From the NCBI GenBank assembly GCA_002317355.1, contig DCJC01000039.1, forward strand, positions 65,435 through 73,468: DNA of 8,034 nt, given 5' to 3'. Under the pieces are notes generated by a model, which saw only the letters and a list, made by a program, of their open reading frames with translations, made no database searches and was not told where the DNA came from. Below, in pieces: positions 7,301 through 8,034 of the stretch (its first letter is position 1; each line of letters opens with the position of its first letter). The stretch comes from Prevotellaceae bacterium UBA1710. Its GTDB lineage: Bacteria; Bacteroidota; Bacteroidia; Bacteroidales; Bacteroidaceae. The translations under genes and the position numbers were made by a program.

Positions 7301-7451
7301 TGAGGATGAAGAAAGTGAAGCTACTGGCATCAGCGAGAATTTTGTAGCTGTTAAGGCTGACAAGGCAATCTATAACATCAATGGTGTTCGTCTCTCTAAG
7401 CTTCAGAAGGGCTTGAATATCGTAGGTGGTAAGAAAATATTTGTAAAGTAA
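4368..7451 (+). CDS. Large secreted modular surface protein with InlB B-repeat-like and GLUG-like modules
   Basis: A 1027-residue exported protein, probably cell-surface or extracellular. Residues 1-20 form a Sec signal peptide (KK, a Leu/Phe-rich core, likely cleavage after GWA-20); no lipobox cysteine is present. Order of modules: a beta-rich N-terminal part (about 21-96); a Gly/Ala-rich low-complexity stretch (about 97-205); an InlB/Listeria-Bacteroides repeat (about 232-327: TITYNANGG, FTGWNTAADG, ILYAQW); GLUG-like strands (GTFDGNGHVVSNLVM 417-431 and GLIGYAKGATIKNVVVKNA 466-484, then NGSLTNCGSYGDL 501-513); a second InlB-like repeat (about 719-793: TISFDSNGGS, FVGWF, ITLYAKW); a beta-rich domain (about 798-980) with IPAGEAVILK (861-870); and a Prevotella-type C-terminus (about 999-1027) resembling short type IX secretion sorting tails. 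Adhesion is inferred from domain types; no ligand or enzyme activity can be read. ATG at 4368 is chosen for the signal peptide. The unit ends at the terminator after the next small gene. Confidence 0.85.
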   Translation: MKKSLLFLFLLVLGVTQGWAVDYLTLPTSGGTLEANKIYSVTTTNRTALPALSVPDNSTVTIYIAKGKTLTVKSQTAGKPAIAVPATSTLVLTGGGTLRVYGGKAGAYHRTNGTGGVGAAPGIGGVAGEGGVALKDGAAGTAMGTVYVRGNVYVRAARGTSYGRRATTGHGADGLTPTYAIGGGAGGGSGKKGSVKNGVAGGDGNLYVEKTARVAFLNGRRRIPTKFTIPNVVTITYNANGGSGSSPAQTINEYGFVNVKENNFTFAGNKTYDKNSGLYQVTSYNFTGWNTAADGTGVSYSNKDLILADGIGTTGKTDNIILYAQWDKTEANAYVYYEIWNADQLRKFEEYVNNTDMKDSNKSNCMLMADIDMSESAWKESVGNGKWTDRDGGWKNWVPIGDAVQDLSDAPTRAYMGTFDGNGHVVSNLVMSNPISITDALKATNSASTGGKILQDQWEKAFGRAGLIGYAKGATIKNVVVKNAIIYGKWQVAAVCGRLDNGSLTNCGSYGDLNLNCVAPRVQYQYTNNRGVESTVYQTISNYSKEGLESRVIAGVVVTDAADVVDDNPISSVWSTYNLYRHDKPATANNTIVYYVPRKNYVVGCWYNQKFDTRDVNYRDYTQNAPDAKTGITRKNWVYVDTVDVNGVKQLNAIASNGALCYALNDNTDGGTAWTQTFNEAQDKNDATRDYVDCPRPTSEGLAVYKEEENGKTIYSNHIYTISFDSNGGSECADVFVTRRYAATSRTYPSSLPTSTLDGSSFVGWFTVLNGETQFTEASEATVQSDITLYAKWLGGPQTITVNANQDPQNEERYYCTFYYGEQAYQMPEDVVAYIATRNSDSNDLIMRSLKDGNGNVSRIIPAGEAVILKAKSNTITLTAVDSEAEVNENNLLYGSDEDVSVMDVSDNIPSSDESESAADVVYNNCFIFSGEQGTLGFYPPKSETLAAHKAFILLDGVIITDFSNDPEQQAKSLKMIFEDEESEATGISENFVAVKADKAIYNINGVRLSKLQKGLNIVGGKKIFVK

Positions 7452-7480
7452 ATTGTTCAACGAAAAAAATATAATGCGAT

Positions 7481-7678
7481 ATGAATAAGAAAAGATATAA
7501 AGCTCCAATGGCAAAGTTCCATATGCTTAGGAGCTCTGGTATTATATGTACCTCTATTGTGGATGGGCAAAGTATAACCACGACTCCTCAAACCCAGGCG
7601 ACCTTTTCCTCTGATGATGGTGACTATGATGTAATGGTGACTCCAACGACTTCATCTAATGCATCAGTTCAATGGTAA
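7481..7678 (+). CDS. Small KRYKAP-type protein of unknown function
   Basis: A 65-residue protein starting 29 nt after the surface-protein stop and before a strong terminator, so the two are probably one transcript. The N-terminus MNKKRYKAPMAKFHML, then GIICTS (20-25), resembles a pattern I recall from many small hypothetical proteins of Prevotella and Bacteroides: a basic KxYxxP start, an alternating hydrophobic segment and a short Leu/Ile-Cys-x-Ser block. The remainder is Thr/Ser-rich and acidic (SSDDGDYD 43-50) and looks disordered. There is no classic signal peptide, membrane segment or lipobox. The function is unknown; I do not assign one. Its position, start context and match to this pattern argue that it is a real gene. 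Confidence 0.65.
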   Translation: MNKKRYKAPMAKFHMLRSSGIICTSIVDGQSITTTPQTQATFSSDDGDYDVMVTPTTSSNASVQW

Positions 7679-7708
7679 CCTTCATATAGTATCTAACTAA
7701 TAACTCAA

Positions 7709-7750
7709 GGCTGCAAGTATGGAAATAAACCTCCGTGCTTGCAGTCTTTT
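7709..7750 (+). terminator. Intrinsic terminator of the surface-protein unit
   Basis: A stem of about 15 pairs with a few G-U wobbles joins 7709-7723 (ggctgcaagtatgga) to 7732-7746 (tccgtgcttgcagtc) across an 8-nt loop, and is followed by TTTT (7747-7750). It lies 31 nt after the small gene's stop and faces rightward, so it closes the two-gene unit. Confidence 0.8.
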
Positions 7751-7825
7751 CAGTTTTGGGTGTATTTGTACGGGAATCATGATGGCATCTCCTTTGATGC
7801 TCCCTTGTTTTCCCTTCGCTATGCT

Positions 7826-7896
7826 TAGGGGGTAAACTCAGTGTGCCTTCGCTTCCTGTTCGCTATAGAAGCAGAGCTTCACTGAGTTTACCCCCT
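7826..7896. repeat. Large hairpin with 17-bp perfect arms
   Basis: agggggtaaactcagtg (7826-7842) is perfectly complementary to cactgagtttaccccct (7880-7896), and a smaller inner stem gcttc/gaagc (7850-7854, 7868-7872) lies in the 37-nt loop. No U-run follows on either side, so it is not a standard terminator. The surrounding 7751-8034 holds no supported gene on either strand. Confidence 0.6.
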
Positions 7897-7983
7897 TGTC
7901 ATCACGGATGATGAGCGAGACATCAACTTCTTTTCTTTAACTTTAGAAAAAATGTTGATAGATGTTCTTGATATGTTTCTCTT

Positions 7984-8034
7984 TGTTGAGCCGTTAGGCG
8001 ACTATTGCCAAAGTCGTCGCTTTGCTCCTCAACA
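7984..8034. repeat. Inverted repeat at the window end
   Basis: tgttgag (7984-7990) pairs with ctcaaca (8028-8034), enclosing a second stem cgact/agtcg (7999-8003, 8012-8016). The structure may continue past the window edge, so its nature (terminator, repeat end or chance) cannot be decided here. Confidence 0.3.

Overview
The window looks like chromosomal DNA from a Bacteroidota bacterium, most likely of the Prevotella/Segatella type. The evidence is a TAnnTTTG promoter box (TATCTTTG), weak or absent Shine-Dalgarno sites, a secreted protein with InlB/Listeria-Bacteroides repeats and GLUG-like motifs, its Prevotella-style C-terminus (IYNINGVRL...GLNIVGGKKIFVK), and a small downstream protein starting MNKKRYKAP. 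The genus is inferred; no marker gene is present.

Region 1 (18-3043) is a tight three-gene plus-strand operon: a phenylacetate-CoA ligase-like enzyme, a fold-type I PLP aminotransferase 3 nt downstream, and a PaaI-like hotdog thioesterase overlapping the aminotransferase stop by 4 nt (ATGA). Together they suggest interconversion of aryl-acetates, aryl-acetyl-CoAs, aryl-pyruvates and aromatic amino acids. The 2-oxoacid:ferredoxin oxidoreductase that would link CoA ester and 2-oxoacid is not in the window; it may lie upstream of base 1.

Region 2 (3044-4367) has no convincing gene but is not empty. A 499-bp element (3230-3728) with 17-bp perfect terminal inverted repeats is flanked by a 9-bp direct repeat and sits inside the right arm of an older palindromic element (3083-3759). 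Removing the 499-bp insert and one copy of the direct repeat restores an inverted repeat with arms of about 54 bp. The insert encodes no transposase but is packed with perfect inverted repeats. Further right are a terminator-like hairpin (3909-3942), a leftward Bacteroidota-type promoter (4059-4090) that would make a short transcript ending at that hairpin, and the rightward promoter (TATCTTTG, 4222-4229) of the next gene.

Region 3 (4368-7750) is a two-gene unit: a 1027-residue secreted, modular, adhesin-like protein and, 29 nt later, a 65-residue protein of unknown function, followed by a strong intrinsic terminator.

Region 4 (7751-8034) has no recognisable gene. It holds a 17-bp perfect inverted repeat forming a large hairpin, plus a smaller inverted repeat at the window's end.
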